Shown here: positions 6,328 through 15,611 of the stretch, one piece after another
Layout of the letters: each line of letters begins with the position of its first letter
How positions within the stretch are numbered: the first letter of the stretch is position 1
The notes under the pieces: generated by a model
The model's database searches: none
What the model was told of the DNA's origin: nothing
The model's input: the letters and a program-made list of their open reading frames with translations, nothing else
Program-made: the position numbers and the translations under genes
Virus record (IMG/VR): IMGVR_UViG_3300047377_000118
Location: 1-34,590 of that record
Length of the DNA stretch: 34,590 nucleotides
Origin: a virus
Strand: one strand, 5' to 3'

Positions 6328-6741
6328 TTATTTACAGTTCCATCTGCGTCTAGCAGCCAAGCCTCTTTCAGACTTCCAGCCTTTTGATCTTGCGCAGAAG
6401 GCTTCTCTTCTTTTAGCAGCTTTGCTACCTTTTTTTAATTTACTTGGCTTAGTAGTTACAGCTGTTTTCAGCTTACTGCCAGGATTATTTCTTTTGTATT
6501 CATCTACTCCTTTCTGAGTCATACCACCACCTGCAGCAGCACCTGTTCCAGTAGGATTAGCTTTGTTAAAGTTTTTACCTCTACCTATAGTTCTTCGTGG
6601 ATCAGCTTTTTTTAATGGTGAACACTTAGCGCACATACCACAACTACAGTTGTCTCCACAATTACATTTGCCTATACATCCGCAAGAGCTTGTAAATGGG
6701 TTATTTGATTGCTTATATCCAGTTGATCCTTGAAATCTCAT
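6328..6741 (-). CDS. Cys-cluster (metallothionein-like) N-terminus with basic RRWNC C-terminus
   Basis: 137 residues. Eight cysteines fall within residues 20-40 with spacing C-x-C-x3-C-x-C-x3-C-x-C-x2-C-x2-C, at 20, 22, 26, 28, 32, 34, 37 and 40, directly followed by SPLKKADPRR at 41-50. CxC-rich clusters like this bind Zn, Cu or Fe-S in metallothioneins and small zinc domains. A Gly/Lys linker leads to a basic C-terminus with FCARSKGW and RRRWNC, a pairing I recall from uncharacterised phage proteins. Its start overlaps the amidase stop (ATGA), so it is co-translated with the endolysin. Function unknown; metal binding is inferred. Confidence 0.75.
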   Translation of the reverse strand: MRFQGSTGYKQSNNPFTSSCGCIGKCNCGDNCSCGMCAKCSPLKKADPRRTIGRGKNFNKANPTGTGAAAGGGMTQKGVDEYKRNNPGSKLKTAVTTKPSKLKKGSKAAKRREAFCARSKGWKSERGLAARRRWNCK

Positions 6742-7148
6742 ATGTCTTTATATTCAGTTGTAGCATCGAAGCTAGGGCATGCTTTTGCAGCAAAGTCCCT
6801 ATGGCCATGAACTACAGCGCTAGAGTTTAACTTTTTTAATACTTTAATTAATTCTAATAAACTTTCTTTTTGCTCAGGTGTTCTAGTGTCTTTAGGTGTC
6901 TTGCCATCTGTCTCAACGCCTCCGATATAGCATATACCTATTGAACCTGTATTGTGATTTTTACAATGAGCGCCTCGTTTGTTTATGTCTCTGCCATAAG
7001 ATATACTACCATCTAAGTGGACAACATAATGATAGCCTACATCAGACCACCCTCTTGCTAAATGCCACTGCTTTATGGTATCAACACTAAATGCTTGGCC
7101 TTCTCTAGTTGCAGAGCAATGTATTATTATTTTATTTATATCTCTCAT
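6738..7148 (-). CDS. N-acetylmuramoyl-L-alanine amidase endolysin (T7 lysozyme-like)
   Basis: This 136-residue, single-domain amidase_2 protein cuts the amide bond between MurNAc and L-Ala in peptidoglycan. Zinc ligands are H10 (IIHCSAT), H116 (VHGHRDF) and C124 (ACPSFD); Y39 and K122 fall on catalytic Tyr46 and Lys128 of T7 lysozyme, and the H-K-C spacing of 6 and 2 residues is identical. It has no signal peptide, TM segment or cell-wall-binding domain, so it needs a holin for release. Its start overlaps the stop of the lipoprotein gene (ATGA). T7 lysozyme also inhibits T7 RNA polymerase; nothing here shows whether that applies. Confidence 0.95.
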   Translation of the reverse strand: MRDINKIIIHCSATREGQAFSVDTIKQWHLARGWSDVGYHYVVHLDGSISYGRDINKRGAHCKNHNTGSIGICYIGGVETDGKTPKDTRTPEQKESLLELIKVLKKLNSSAVVHGHRDFAAKACPSFDATTEYKDI

Positions 7149-7294
7149 AATGTATCGTTATAAAGCGTATCTAAGTACGCTGAATCTATATTCCTACTTA
7201 TACTGTAAGGTTTTAAGTCATAAGGTTTTCTTTTGCAAGAAGCTAGAAGTATCATAGAGAATAATAATAAAAGGATGGCGATAATTTTTGTCAT
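7145..7294 (-). CDS. 49-residue lipoprotein, o-spanin candidate
   Basis: The reading frame from ATG 7294 to TGA 7145-7147 encodes a Lys-containing N-terminus, a hydrophobic stretch of about 14 residues (IIAILLLLFSMILL) and a lipobox LLAS|C with the lipidated Cys at residue 20. The mature peptide would be 30 residues, polar, rich in Tyr and Asp. This is the layout of outer-membrane spanins (Rz1-like). The upstream leader is A-rich with no Shine-Dalgarno, and the stop overlaps the amidase start. It fills an otherwise unexplained gap between the giant virion protein and the endolysin. Role as o-spanin is inferred from location and lipobox. Confidence 0.82.
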   Translation of the reverse strand: MTKIIAILLLLFSMILLASCKRKPYDLKPYSISRNIDSAYLDTLYNDTL

Positions 7295-7337
7295 TTTTTT
7301 AAATAAGGTGTATACTTAGTAAGATCACTTGTTTTAT

Positions 7338-10300
7338 CTATCTTTTAGGTGTTTCTCTTTTAGGTGTATCTCTTTTTGCTTTCTTTCTTTTTGGCTTATC
7401 GCTTTTGTAAGGATCAACACCTACATCCCAAGTGTTCCAACCTAACGCCATAGCTGTTCTTTGCCAAGCTTGGTTTTCACTGTTTGCAGCTTCTCTAACA
7501 TTGTTCATTATTGTAAAAGCTCTATCTAAAGGGATATTTGTTGTAGCAGAGACAACGTTGCCACCAGCCAAGTAAGCTGGATTGTCTAATTTAAATCCTT
7601 TTTCTGACATTAAATCTCTATCAAACTTATAAGACTGAGTTGCAGAATATAATTTTCTAGCTTTACTTCCTATAGGTGGAGATAGATTTAAACCTTCTAG
7701 TAATACATATGTATAGTCTGGATTTGAATCTTTGCCAGACTCATACATAAATCTCATTATCATGTTTTTGATAGTTGCTACCGCAGCTCCATATATACCA
7801 GATCCTCTAAGTATAGTGTCTATAGAACTGTTTATAGCTCTTGACTTCTTTTTATCAAAATCTATTTCTTCTTCATCGTCAAACATTATGCCGAACAATG
7901 CATTTTGAAGCGTAGAGAATAATATATTTTGAGCCACACCATAGTAAATTATTTTAGAAACATTAGACTTCCAATCACCTCTGTTATTTTTTAAATCTAA
8001 AAACGATTTTTTGATTAATCGAGTATATTGCATTGGTGTATTTTGGAAAGCCAATATCAACCTACCTAATGGTCCAGCTTGCTGCATACTTACCATGGCG
8101 GGATTAGAAGATTGTTGAGATTTTTCTGAAGTTTCTGCAAAGTCTTTAAATGCTTTCGCTTCTGCTTCTTTAATACTAAAACCTTGTTTAATATAGGTGT
8201 TTATTCTATTTCTATAAAAAGCAGCACCACCTGCAGCTATAGCAAAGCTATCAGCAGCTTGCGTAGGAGCAAAACCTTTAGATAATACATAGTTTAATAT
8301 AGCTTTAGGTTTATCAGTCGACGAGTCCATGGCTTTTGCTATCTCTGCTGAGTTGACATCGGTCTGAAGACCTCTTCTTCTCTGCTTCAACATATCTGAA
8401 TTAAAAATAAATGCAAAATCTTTAGAATACTGCTTAGTATTTAATATAGCTTTTCCAAATTTAAAAGGATTGTTATCGTTCCAGTTTATGAAGTTAAACA
8501 AAGATATTGTTTGTAAAGCGGCAGATCTAAAGTTTAAGAACATTATAGAACCAACTGAATTATTAACCCAATTCATGAAACTGTTTACTATTTTATTGTT
8601 ACCGGTTGTTCTATTTGTGCCGTTCTCCATTCTGAACAATATGTCTTCAAGAGCTTCTCTAAAATTACCTCCGTATACTGCCTCTATTTTATTTAAATTA
8701 TCTTTACTAAATATCTCATTTTTATTTTCTATAAACTTACTTAGATATTCTTTTCTACCAACATTGTTAGTTATATCATTTATATCTGAAGCTATAGATC
8801 CAACAACCCAACTTTCGGAAGGAGTTGGAAAATTACTACCAGTAACTCTATTTAATATCTCAGCATACCCTTTTAAATTAGCATCTTTTTCTACTATATT
8901 AGAAAGCCTAGATTGATCGGTTTTAGATATGCCAGGTATCTTGTATCCTAGTTTGTCCCAAAGATAAACCCTAATAGCTGCATCAAAAGAAAAATTATTA
9001 TAATCAGTCTTTTTAGAAAGCATTTTAGACACATCTTTATAATGCTTGTTTAATTCTCTATAATTATTCGCATATACTTGTTTAGCGGAATTTATTTCTC
9101 CTATAGCTGTAAAAAATGGTCTTATTAAATTATCTTGGAAGAACTTAAGTTGCTTTTCTCCTTGCTTTCCTTTTCCTAAAAAGCTATAAATTAAACCTTC
9201 AAAATCTTCTGCAGATGGAGGTAAAAAGAATTTAAACTTATCTTGTGATCTACCTCTAGACTTAGCAGCGGCATCAGAAAATACTTTTTCAGCACCAACA
9301 CTTTTTGTTTGATCTATTATCTGATTAAACTCTGCGCTTAAGCTAGTTTGAACTATAGCTTGCTGAACTTTGCTGTTTATGTCAAAAGTTTCTAAAACAT
9401 TTTTAACCGCTTGAACATTTTTAATAGCATCATCAACAAAATAAAAGTCGTTATACCCTTCAGCAACCTTATCAACCATCCAGTCAGCCTTAGCTTTAGC
9501 TGTACTATTAGCCAACCCTGTAATATTGGCTCGTGGAATATCTATACCCAAACCTTTCATGAACGCGTGTATAGCACTTTCCGAAGCGACTGGTCTAGCA
9601 GTTAGAATAAATATATTTTTGTTACCAAATTTGTCTATTGCTTTTTGTATTCTTGGGATTAGAGGTCCGGGCTGACCTTTTACCACTTTGTTAAATTCAC
9701 TAAAATCAAACTCAGCTCCTTCGGCTAATAGTGTTTCACCTTGCTTAGCAAACTGCGCTGCATTTATTTTAAATGTTTTACCATCTTTTTTAACTATGAT
9801 TTGGCTTTTACTAAAAGCTAGTGTGTCATCAAAGTCATAAACACTTATACCTTTTTTAGGTTTATTTTTTAACCTAGCTGTTCTTATGGCTTTAGCCATT
9901 AAAGCATTTTCTTCAGTCTCTGCTATAGAAAGCTGTAGTTGTTCAGAAGTACTAACACCCTGAGAGTTTATATTAAATTCTTGTAAGAAAGTTTTATTTG
10001 TTGGCAACCATAGTAAATCTTCTGTGTTTATACCTCCTTGTTCAAACACAGCGTCATTGAAGTACCTTTCCCACCAATCGTTATCAAAAATATTCCACTT
10101 TCCATCTAAAGACATTTCGTTTTTTAAACCAGCTTTATCTAGCTTTAAATTATCTTTATAACTAAGACCTATTAATTTATAATTTTTCTCTAAAGCATTG
10201 AAAGTTTTAGAAAAGTCTTGCTTAGGATCCATTATTGATCTTATTAACGTTCTGTACGCAGCAACATTTTGAAGCGCGTGCTCTAAGTAAACTTTACCAG

Positions 10301-13300
10301 TATTTTTAGTATCATAACTAACAAACTGGGCACCACCTCTATGTGGGTGTGATTTAGAGTTCACTGAATTTTTTAAGAACACTAATACTGGCCCAAGAGT
10401 TGTAGGATCTTCAGTTAATAAATCGTTTATGCTTTCCCAAAAAGCTTTAAAGTTTACACCTGCTTGCCTATTATATTCTTTTATTTTAGACTTATTTTTG
10501 TTTATATCTTTTGTTGTTTTGCCTACGTAACTAGCAAAATCTCTTTTAGGGTATTTACCTCTAACAAAATCTAAGTCTTTTAATTTTGCTCTCAAGTATG
10601 CTCTTAAAGAAGAATCTTTTATTTTTAAACCATTAACAAACTCACCAGCACTTAGTAGACCTGGATGCTTTGCAAAAGCAGGTATTATTTTGTTAGCTAT
10701 ATAATTTACGTAGTTGTCTACTGCTTCTGGACTATCAGGCAGTATATACGAATTACCTTGACCAAATTCATCTGCTATAGATTTATCCATAACGCTGAGT
10801 TGAACATCTGAAGTTCCAGCTCTTACGTCCTGTATTATATTTTCTGATATATTTGCTTGTTTTAATTTTTCTCTTACAGCTGTATTAGATATTATCTTGT
10901 CTATAAGAGCTATTAAAGACTTTTGTCTTTGAGCTTCTTTGGATCTTCCTGACAATCCTTTTATAGGAGCTCCTTCGTCATCTATACCTAAAGCTTGAAG
11001 CATATCAGAGTTAGTCAACTTGTTTAACGTGTGTGGATATATGCCAGCACCTTTAGTTACTCTGTTTTGCTTAGTGTAGAAAACATCTAGTAAAGACTTA
11101 GGTATACCTGTCGATGTACCTATTAAAGCTTCTGTTGCAGCTTCTAATACAGCTCCTTTTGGTAGTAATTTTTTAATATCATTTATTCTGTCAAATATAG
11201 CTTTTGAAGTATTTATTAAATCTTTTTTACCTAGATTAGCTGCTGGGTTTTTAACTTTGTTAACTGGTATACCAAACTCTTCAGCTGTTATTTCTGTAGC
11301 TTGGCCTTTAAGCTTTTTGAAGCTTATGTTTTCTAAAGTTAAATTATCTATATTTATAGCATCGTTATACGCCTGCTTAGCTCCCGGAGTTTTAAGCATG
11401 TCTCTAGGATCTAGCTTTTTAGGTTGTGGCTTTCTAGTTGTTTCTACATCTGGCTCTGCTTGTAATTGTTGAGCGACTTCAGGATCATCTATTCTAGTCA
11501 TAAATTGACTTTCTTCACCCTTACCTAAAATTCTATCTGCTATTTCTATATATTTTTTAAAACCTTTTTTAGTAGAGAAGCTGTTGTTTAAGTAGCCAGA
11601 AAGTTCACCCATTTGTCTACCTTCTTTAACTTTTTTATCGTAATCTATCATTACTTCTAGCATACCTCTTTTACCCGTAAGTATTTCATCAACTAAAATA
11701 TCTTTCAATTGATCGTAGTTAGGTCTTTTGCTGTATCTCTTAGCTAAAGCTTCTGCGGTAGGTTTTAATTCTTCTAGTATATCAAAAGATGCTGCTAATC
11801 CTTGCTCTTCATAAGCTTTATTTACTTCTAATGATTTTTCAGGTGATAGAGAAAGCTGAACAAGATTAGAGTCTTCTGGATCAATTTCACCTATAGCAGA
11901 AATAGCTCTCTCTGTCAAAGCTCCTTTTTCTATGCTTTTATTATATTCACGCATAAAATTATATACGCTCTTACCATCTTCAAAACCTATTTTAGCAAAA
12001 CCAAGTGGCTTTAATATGTTTACTATTATATTACCGATTTTTTGATATATACTATCGTTAAGTTTTATTTTACCAGTTCTTACAGAATCAGAGAATACAG
12101 TTAGATACTCAGTTGCTATGTCTGTTCTACCGTATCTTTTCATCAACTCTAAATCCATTTGTTTTATTTGGCGAGTTGTTAGTTGGTTTTTAAATTGATC
12201 TACTAGTTTTGCTTGATCTGCTACGCTACCTATTCTAGTGTTTAGTATAGGATGTAAAACTTCGTGAGCACCAACATTTATGTTTCCAGTTTTAGCAGCA
12301 ACTTCTTTATTTATGTATATTGTCCCATTGTATACGAAACCGCCTATTTGATTTATTTTTGATTGCTGCTCTTTATTTAATGAAATATTATCTTTAATAA
12401 TTGATTTTGTAAAATCTTTTGTAGTATCAAACGATTTAGTTTTTAATCCTACTTTTCCGCCTTCTTCTTTAGCAAATCTTTCTGTAGCTGATATATTTCT
12501 TTGCTCTATAGCTCTATTTATTTTTTCTTGTCTAGCTTTTATTCTTTTGGCCTCGCTACTTAATCTTCCTTTTGTAGAGTATTTATCAGATATTTCTTTT
12601 ATCTCAGCATCTATAGCAGCTAATTGACTTTTAGCAAATTGAGTTTTTCCTTTTTCAAATCTTTTTCTTTGTTTCTCTAAGTTGAATACTTGCTGTCTAT
12701 CATTTTTATCTGTTATTCTAGCATTTATTTCATTTTTTAACGCTACATCATCCCTTTTACTCAACATGTAATCAGAAAAGCCTTTGTCGTTCTGTACTTC
12801 TATCTCCATGCCAGCTAATTGCTCTTCTGTGGCAGAGTTAACTACGTCTTTCATTTGAGCTGAGCTTACTTCTTTTCCATTTATCTTATATTTGCCTTGC
12901 GTCAAAATACTAGTAGAGCTAGCAGCTATCTGAGCAGGTGCACCGCCAAGTCCAGCAAATGCTTCTGTTATTATATCTAATTCTGTAACGTCTTCACCCG
13001 TTATTTTACCTGCTACAAATTCTCCAAGACCACCACCGCCTGCCTCAATAGAACCGCCTACAAGTCCAGTTGATACACCAACTGCAGTTTTTGCTAAAAT
13101 TCTATTTGTATTTTTAAAAGCAGTGTTTACAGCCTTTGCTGTCTTACTAACCGCTGTGCCTCCTAGCGCAGAAAATGTACCCTCTATAATACCTATTGAC
13201 GTTCCTGCTGCTAAAGATCTATTTCTTAAACTTCTATAGAAATCTTGATCAGACAAAAGCTCTCTTACAGAAGATGAGTTAAAGTCTTTGTTTCTTTTAA

Positions 13301-14093
13301 CTAACTCTTTTTTTATACCATCTTGAAACCTAATCATTGTCTCTGACAAAGCGTTAGACCCAGCCATATATGCTCCAAGTGTAATTGCTGCGCCTCCTAT
13401 ACCAGTGTACCAAGATGCAGCACCTGCAGGTACAGCTAGAGAAGCACCTGCTTTTTGGGCGTCTTCGCTACCAAAATAAGGAGCAGTGCCTCTTACACTT
13501 TGAGTTGCCACTCCTGCGAAACCATCTACGCCTTCTTCATTTATAGCCATCAACATAGACATCGCAACATTATTGCCTTTGTCTCTATATTTTTGAAAAG
13601 ACTTCATCCAATTGTTTAGCTCTTCAATATTTCCTGTAGCATCTGATTTTATTACCGCATTTACAAACTCGTCGTATTCTTTTTCGTCTAATCCACCACC
13701 ACCCATAAATAGCTCTGTTGTCTCGTCTACAGCATCAGATCTATACTTACCACTAGTCCAACCTTGTGCAATACTTTGAAAATACCCTTCTACTTTTTTT
13801 CCATTATATTCTTGTATTTCTGGATCTATGTATCTACCAGATTGATTGTAGTCTTTAAAATATTCTACAGGTTGATCAAAAAACTTATTGCTAAAAGCAT
13901 CCACGTCACCTGTGTACAAGCCTTGTTGAACTAAGCCTTCGTGCAATAGCTTTCTATTGTCTTCATTGCTAAACTTATTTACAAAGTCTTGAAAATTAGA
14001 AGTATACAGCCCATTTTGATACAAGCCTCTATATAAAGCACCTAGATTGTGCTCTTTATTAGGATTTTTATTGTTATCTGGATTATCTGTCAT
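7338..14093 (-). CDS. Giant virion-associated polyvalent protein with HExxH and HAD-phosphatase motifs
   Basis: 2251 residues, several times the size of neighbouring genes. In order: two copies of a 22-residue motif at 20-41 and 50-71; Gly/Ala-rich hydrophobic stretches near 215-245 and 338-360; a Lys/Glu/Arg coiled coil near 460-560; H610-E-V-L-H614, a HExxH zinc-peptidase motif; and a complete HAD set with D1420-F-D1422-D-T, T1498 in ILTARP and D1554-D1555 in YFVDDA. A long helical C-terminal half contains AFQNTPMQYTR near 2016 and a hydrophobic segment near 2045-2070, then a basic tail of TPKR repeats. It occupies the position of T7 gp15/gp16 internal ejection proteins. I recall the C-terminal half as widespread in marine phages. 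Likely packed in the capsid and injected; activities in the host are inferred from motifs. Confidence 0.85.
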   Translation of the reverse strand: MTDNPDNNKNPNKEHNLGALYRGLYQNGLYTSNFQDFVNKFSNEDNRKLLHEGLVQQGLYTGDVDAFSNKFFDQPVEYFKDYNQSGRYIDPEIQEYNGKKVEGYFQSIAQGWTSGKYRSDAVDETTELFMGGGGLDEKEYDEFVNAVIKSDATGNIEELNNWMKSFQKYRDKGNNVAMSMLMAINEEGVDGFAGVATQSVRGTAPYFGSEDAQKAGASLAVPAGAASWYTGIGGAAITLGAYMAGSNALSETMIRFQDGIKKELVKRNKDFNSSSVRELLSDQDFYRSLRNRSLAAGTSIGIIEGTFSALGGTAVSKTAKAVNTAFKNTNRILAKTAVGVSTGLVGGSIEAGGGGLGEFVAGKITGEDVTELDIITEAFAGLGGAPAQIAASSTSILTQGKYKINGKEVSSAQMKDVVNSATEEQLAGMEIEVQNDKGFSDYMLSKRDDVALKNEINARITDKNDRQQVFNLEKQRKRFEKGKTQFAKSQLAAIDAEIKEISDKYSTKGRLSSEAKRIKARQEKINRAIEQRNISATERFAKEEGGKVGLKTKSFDTTKDFTKSIIKDNISLNKEQQSKINQIGGFVYNGTIYINKEVAAKTGNINVGAHEVLHPILNTRIGSVADQAKLVDQFKNQLTTRQIKQMDLELMKRYGRTDIATEYLTVFSDSVRTGKIKLNDSIYQKIGNIIVNILKPLGFAKIGFEDGKSVYNFMREYNKSIEKGALTERAISAIGEIDPEDSNLVQLSLSPEKSLEVNKAYEEQGLAASFDILEELKPTAEALAKRYSKRPNYDQLKDILVDEILTGKRGMLEVMIDYDKKVKEGRQMGELSGYLNNSFSTKKGFKKYIEIADRILGKGEESQFMTRIDDPEVAQQLQAEPDVETTRKPQPKKLDPRDMLKTPGAKQAYNDAINIDNLTLENISFKKLKGQATEITAEEFGIPVNKVKNPAANLGKKDLINTSKAIFDRINDIKKLLPKGAVLEAATEALIGTSTGIPKSLLDVFYTKQNRVTKGAGIYPHTLNKLTNSDMLQALGIDDEGAPIKGLSGRSKEAQRQKSLIALIDKIISNTAVREKLKQANISENIIQDVRAGTSDVQLSVMDKSIADEFGQGNSYILPDSPEAVDNYVNYIANKIIPAFAKHPGLLSAGEFVNGLKIKDSSLRAYLRAKLKDLDFVRGKYPKRDFASYVGKTTKDINKNKSKIKEYNRQAGVNFKAFWESINDLLTEDPTTLGPVLVFLKNSVNSKSHPHRGGAQFVSYDTKNTGKVYLEHALQNVAAYRTLIRSIMDPKQDFSKTFNALEKNYKLIGLSYKDNLKLDKAGLKNEMSLDGKWNIFDNDWWERYFNDAVFEQGGINTEDLLWLPTNKTFLQEFNINSQGVSTSEQLQLSIAETEENALMAKAIRTARLKNKPKKGISVYDFDDTLAFSKSQIIVKKDGKTFKINAAQFAKQGETLLAEGAEFDFSEFNKVVKGQPGPLIPRIQKAIDKFGNKNIFILTARPVASESAIHAFMKGLGIDIPRANITGLANSTAKAKADWMVDKVAEGYNDFYFVDDAIKNVQAVKNVLETFDINSKVQQAIVQTSLSAEFNQIIDQTKSVGAEKVFSDAAAKSRGRSQDKFKFFLPPSAEDFEGLIYSFLGKGKQGEKQLKFFQDNLIRPFFTAIGEINSAKQVYANNYRELNKHYKDVSKMLSKKTDYNNFSFDAAIRVYLWDKLGYKIPGISKTDQSRLSNIVEKDANLKGYAEILNRVTGSNFPTPSESWVVGSIASDINDITNNVGRKEYLSKFIENKNEIFSKDNLNKIEAVYGGNFREALEDILFRMENGTNRTTGNNKIVNSFMNWVNNSVGSIMFLNFRSAALQTISLFNFINWNDNNPFKFGKAILNTKQYSKDFAFIFNSDMLKQRRRGLQTDVNSAEIAKAMDSSTDKPKAILNYVLSKGFAPTQAADSFAIAAGGAAFYRNRINTYIKQGFSIKEAEAKAFKDFAETSEKSQQSSNPAMVSMQQAGPLGRLILAFQNTPMQYTRLIKKSFLDLKNNRGDWKSNVSKIIYYGVAQNILFSTLQNALFGIMFDDEEEIDFDKKKSRAINSSIDTILRGSGIYGAAVATIKNMIMRFMYESGKDSNPDYTYVLLEGLNLSPPIGSKARKLYSATQSYKFDRDLMSEKGFKLDNPAYLAGGNVVSATTNIPLDRAFTIMNNVREAANSENQAWQRTAMALGWNTWDVGVDPYKSDKPKRKKAKRDTPKRETPKR
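7341..7370 (-). repeat. 15-bp tandem duplication in the giant gene's last codons
   Basis: Two copies of a 15-base unit (TCTTTTAGGTGTTTC on the plus strand, one mismatch between copies), followed by a partial third. They encode the repeated [D/E]-T-P-K-R residues of the basic C-terminus. Confidence 0.9.
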
Positions 14094-14108
14094 TATTTAT
14101 TTAAAATA

Positions 14109-15602
14109 CTATAATTTAAAAGCAGATGTAGAAAAACCGTACTTAACACCTTCCGCTTTCTCTTGCATGCCGTTAGACTCTCTTTCGTTTTCTATAATAG
14201 GTGAGTCTTGTCCTCCAAACTCACCACCATCATCAAACATAGCTGGTTGACCAGTAGACTGCGCTGCATTTGGTGCAGGACTAGCAGATTGATCTGCAGG
14301 TTGATCTGCAGGTTGACTTTGGTTTTCGCTAGGTTGTTTATAAAACAAAGGCCAATACGCTTGATGTATATTTGCAGCTTTAAAAAGTTTATCCAAAAAT
14401 TGCTGGCTACTTGGATCTAAGGTTGCTTTCCATGTAGTGCCTGACCAAACATCAAATTTCGTAGGATCTTCTTTATTCGGCCGTAAATCGTAACCGCTAG
14501 GCATGTATGTATCTAATAAAGACAAATCTTGAGTAGTTAATTCTTGCCCTACTTTTAATCCACTTTGATTTATAGCAGCAGTTAAGTTTTGCATGTTAGC
14601 TAAAGCTTTTCTAGCGGCTTCTGTAAGCCTAGTGCCACCCGCAGCTCCTCCTCTACCTTTAGCTTGAGCAATTTTAGTTTGCTTAACCTTATACCCAGTT
14701 CTAGAAGTTTCAACTAGTACGTCCATATAGTTGTCTACAACTAAATCTCTCAAGCTTTCAAAACTTAAATTACCGTCATAGTAGTCTTGAACATTTTTAG
14801 ATATATAAGGATCTTCTATAAGCTTTGTGTCACCTACTAGTCCGTCATGCAATAGCGACATTAGTGTATTTCTACCTCCTTTGTCCACAGCTATTCTAAG
14901 TTTATTTCTAGTGTCATTATACATTATTCCACCTTTTTTCAAAATCTGTCCTGATTTATAAACAGAGGTAGCCGCGTTTGTTAAAGCTGTTGCTGTATTG
15001 TAATCTTTTAACTCATAACCAGGAAGATCATTTAAAGCAACTGAACCATCTTCACCCATAAAAGAAACATTGCCGAAATCATCAATGTTTATAGAGTATT
15101 CTTCATTATATATACCTCTTAAAAGATTTACATTTGCTTGATTTTCCATAGAAAGAGACGTAGATTGATTTTCTATATCATCTATTATTTTAGCTTTACT
15201 TTCGCCATATATCTTCATCTGGTTAGCTAGATTTTTAAAAGATCCACTTATATTATTCATCTGATCTTTCATGTGCATATACATTTCGCTGCCAACTACA
15301 TGATCGTCTATTTGGTTTGCTAAAATTACGTACTCTTGCTTCTTGTTAGTTAAGAAACTTTGTATTTGACTTCTATATTCGTCAGGAGTTGCTGCAAGAT
15401 CAACGCTATCCGGCAAGTTATTTAAGTAAGATTTTAGTTTATTCTCGTAATTATTTTTTACCGCACCAATCACATTAGATGTTGGCATAGTTCCGCCTCT
15501 TGTGGCTGATAAATACCCTTTGTGAAATGCTGCTCCAACGTCGATAAAGTTACCGTACTGTCCTTGGTTTTGCGCGTTTTGTATTATCTGTCTATCCGTC
15601 AT
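14109..15602 (-). CDS. Probable internal virion/ejection protein, 497 residues
   Basis: Mostly helical and charged through residue 340, with coiled-coil-like stretches at about 55-165; a Gly-Arg-rich patch (AKGRGGAAGG) near 310-320; then a C-terminal domain followed by a disordered Q/P/A/D-rich tail from about 425 (PADQPADQ repeat). There is no enzymatic motif. It lies between the gp14-like protein and the giant polyvalent protein, matching the place of T7 internal core protein gp15 in a 14-15-16 order, which is why I call it an ejection protein. No sequence family is recognised with certainty. Confidence 0.72.
   Translation of the reverse strand: MTDRQIIQNAQNQGQYGNFIDVGAAFHKGYLSATRGGTMPTSNVIGAVKNNYENKLKSYLNNLPDSVDLAATPDEYRSQIQSFLTNKKQEYVILANQIDDHVVGSEMYMHMKDQMNNISGSFKNLANQMKIYGESKAKIIDDIENQSTSLSMENQANVNLLRGIYNEEYSINIDDFGNVSFMGEDGSVALNDLPGYELKDYNTATALTNAATSVYKSGQILKKGGIMYNDTRNKLRIAVDKGGRNTLMSLLHDGLVGDTKLIEDPYISKNVQDYYDGNLSFESLRDLVVDNYMDVLVETSRTGYKVKQTKIAQAKGRGGAAGGTRLTEAARKALANMQNLTAAINQSGLKVGQELTTQDLSLLDTYMPSGYDLRPNKEDPTKFDVWSGTTWKATLDPSSQQFLDKLFKAANIHQAYWPLFYKQPSENQSQPADQPADQSASPAPNAAQSTGQPAMFDDGGEFGGQDSPIIENERESNGMQEKAEGVKYGFSTSAFKL
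14291..14314 (-). repeat. 12-bp tandem duplication (two units)
   Basis: GATCTGCAGGTT is present twice in a row, encoding the QPAD repeat in the disordered tail of the 497-residue protein. A third partial unit precedes it. This is typical slippage-type repeat in a linker. Confidence 0.9.
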
Positions 15603-15611
15603 ATCTTTAAA

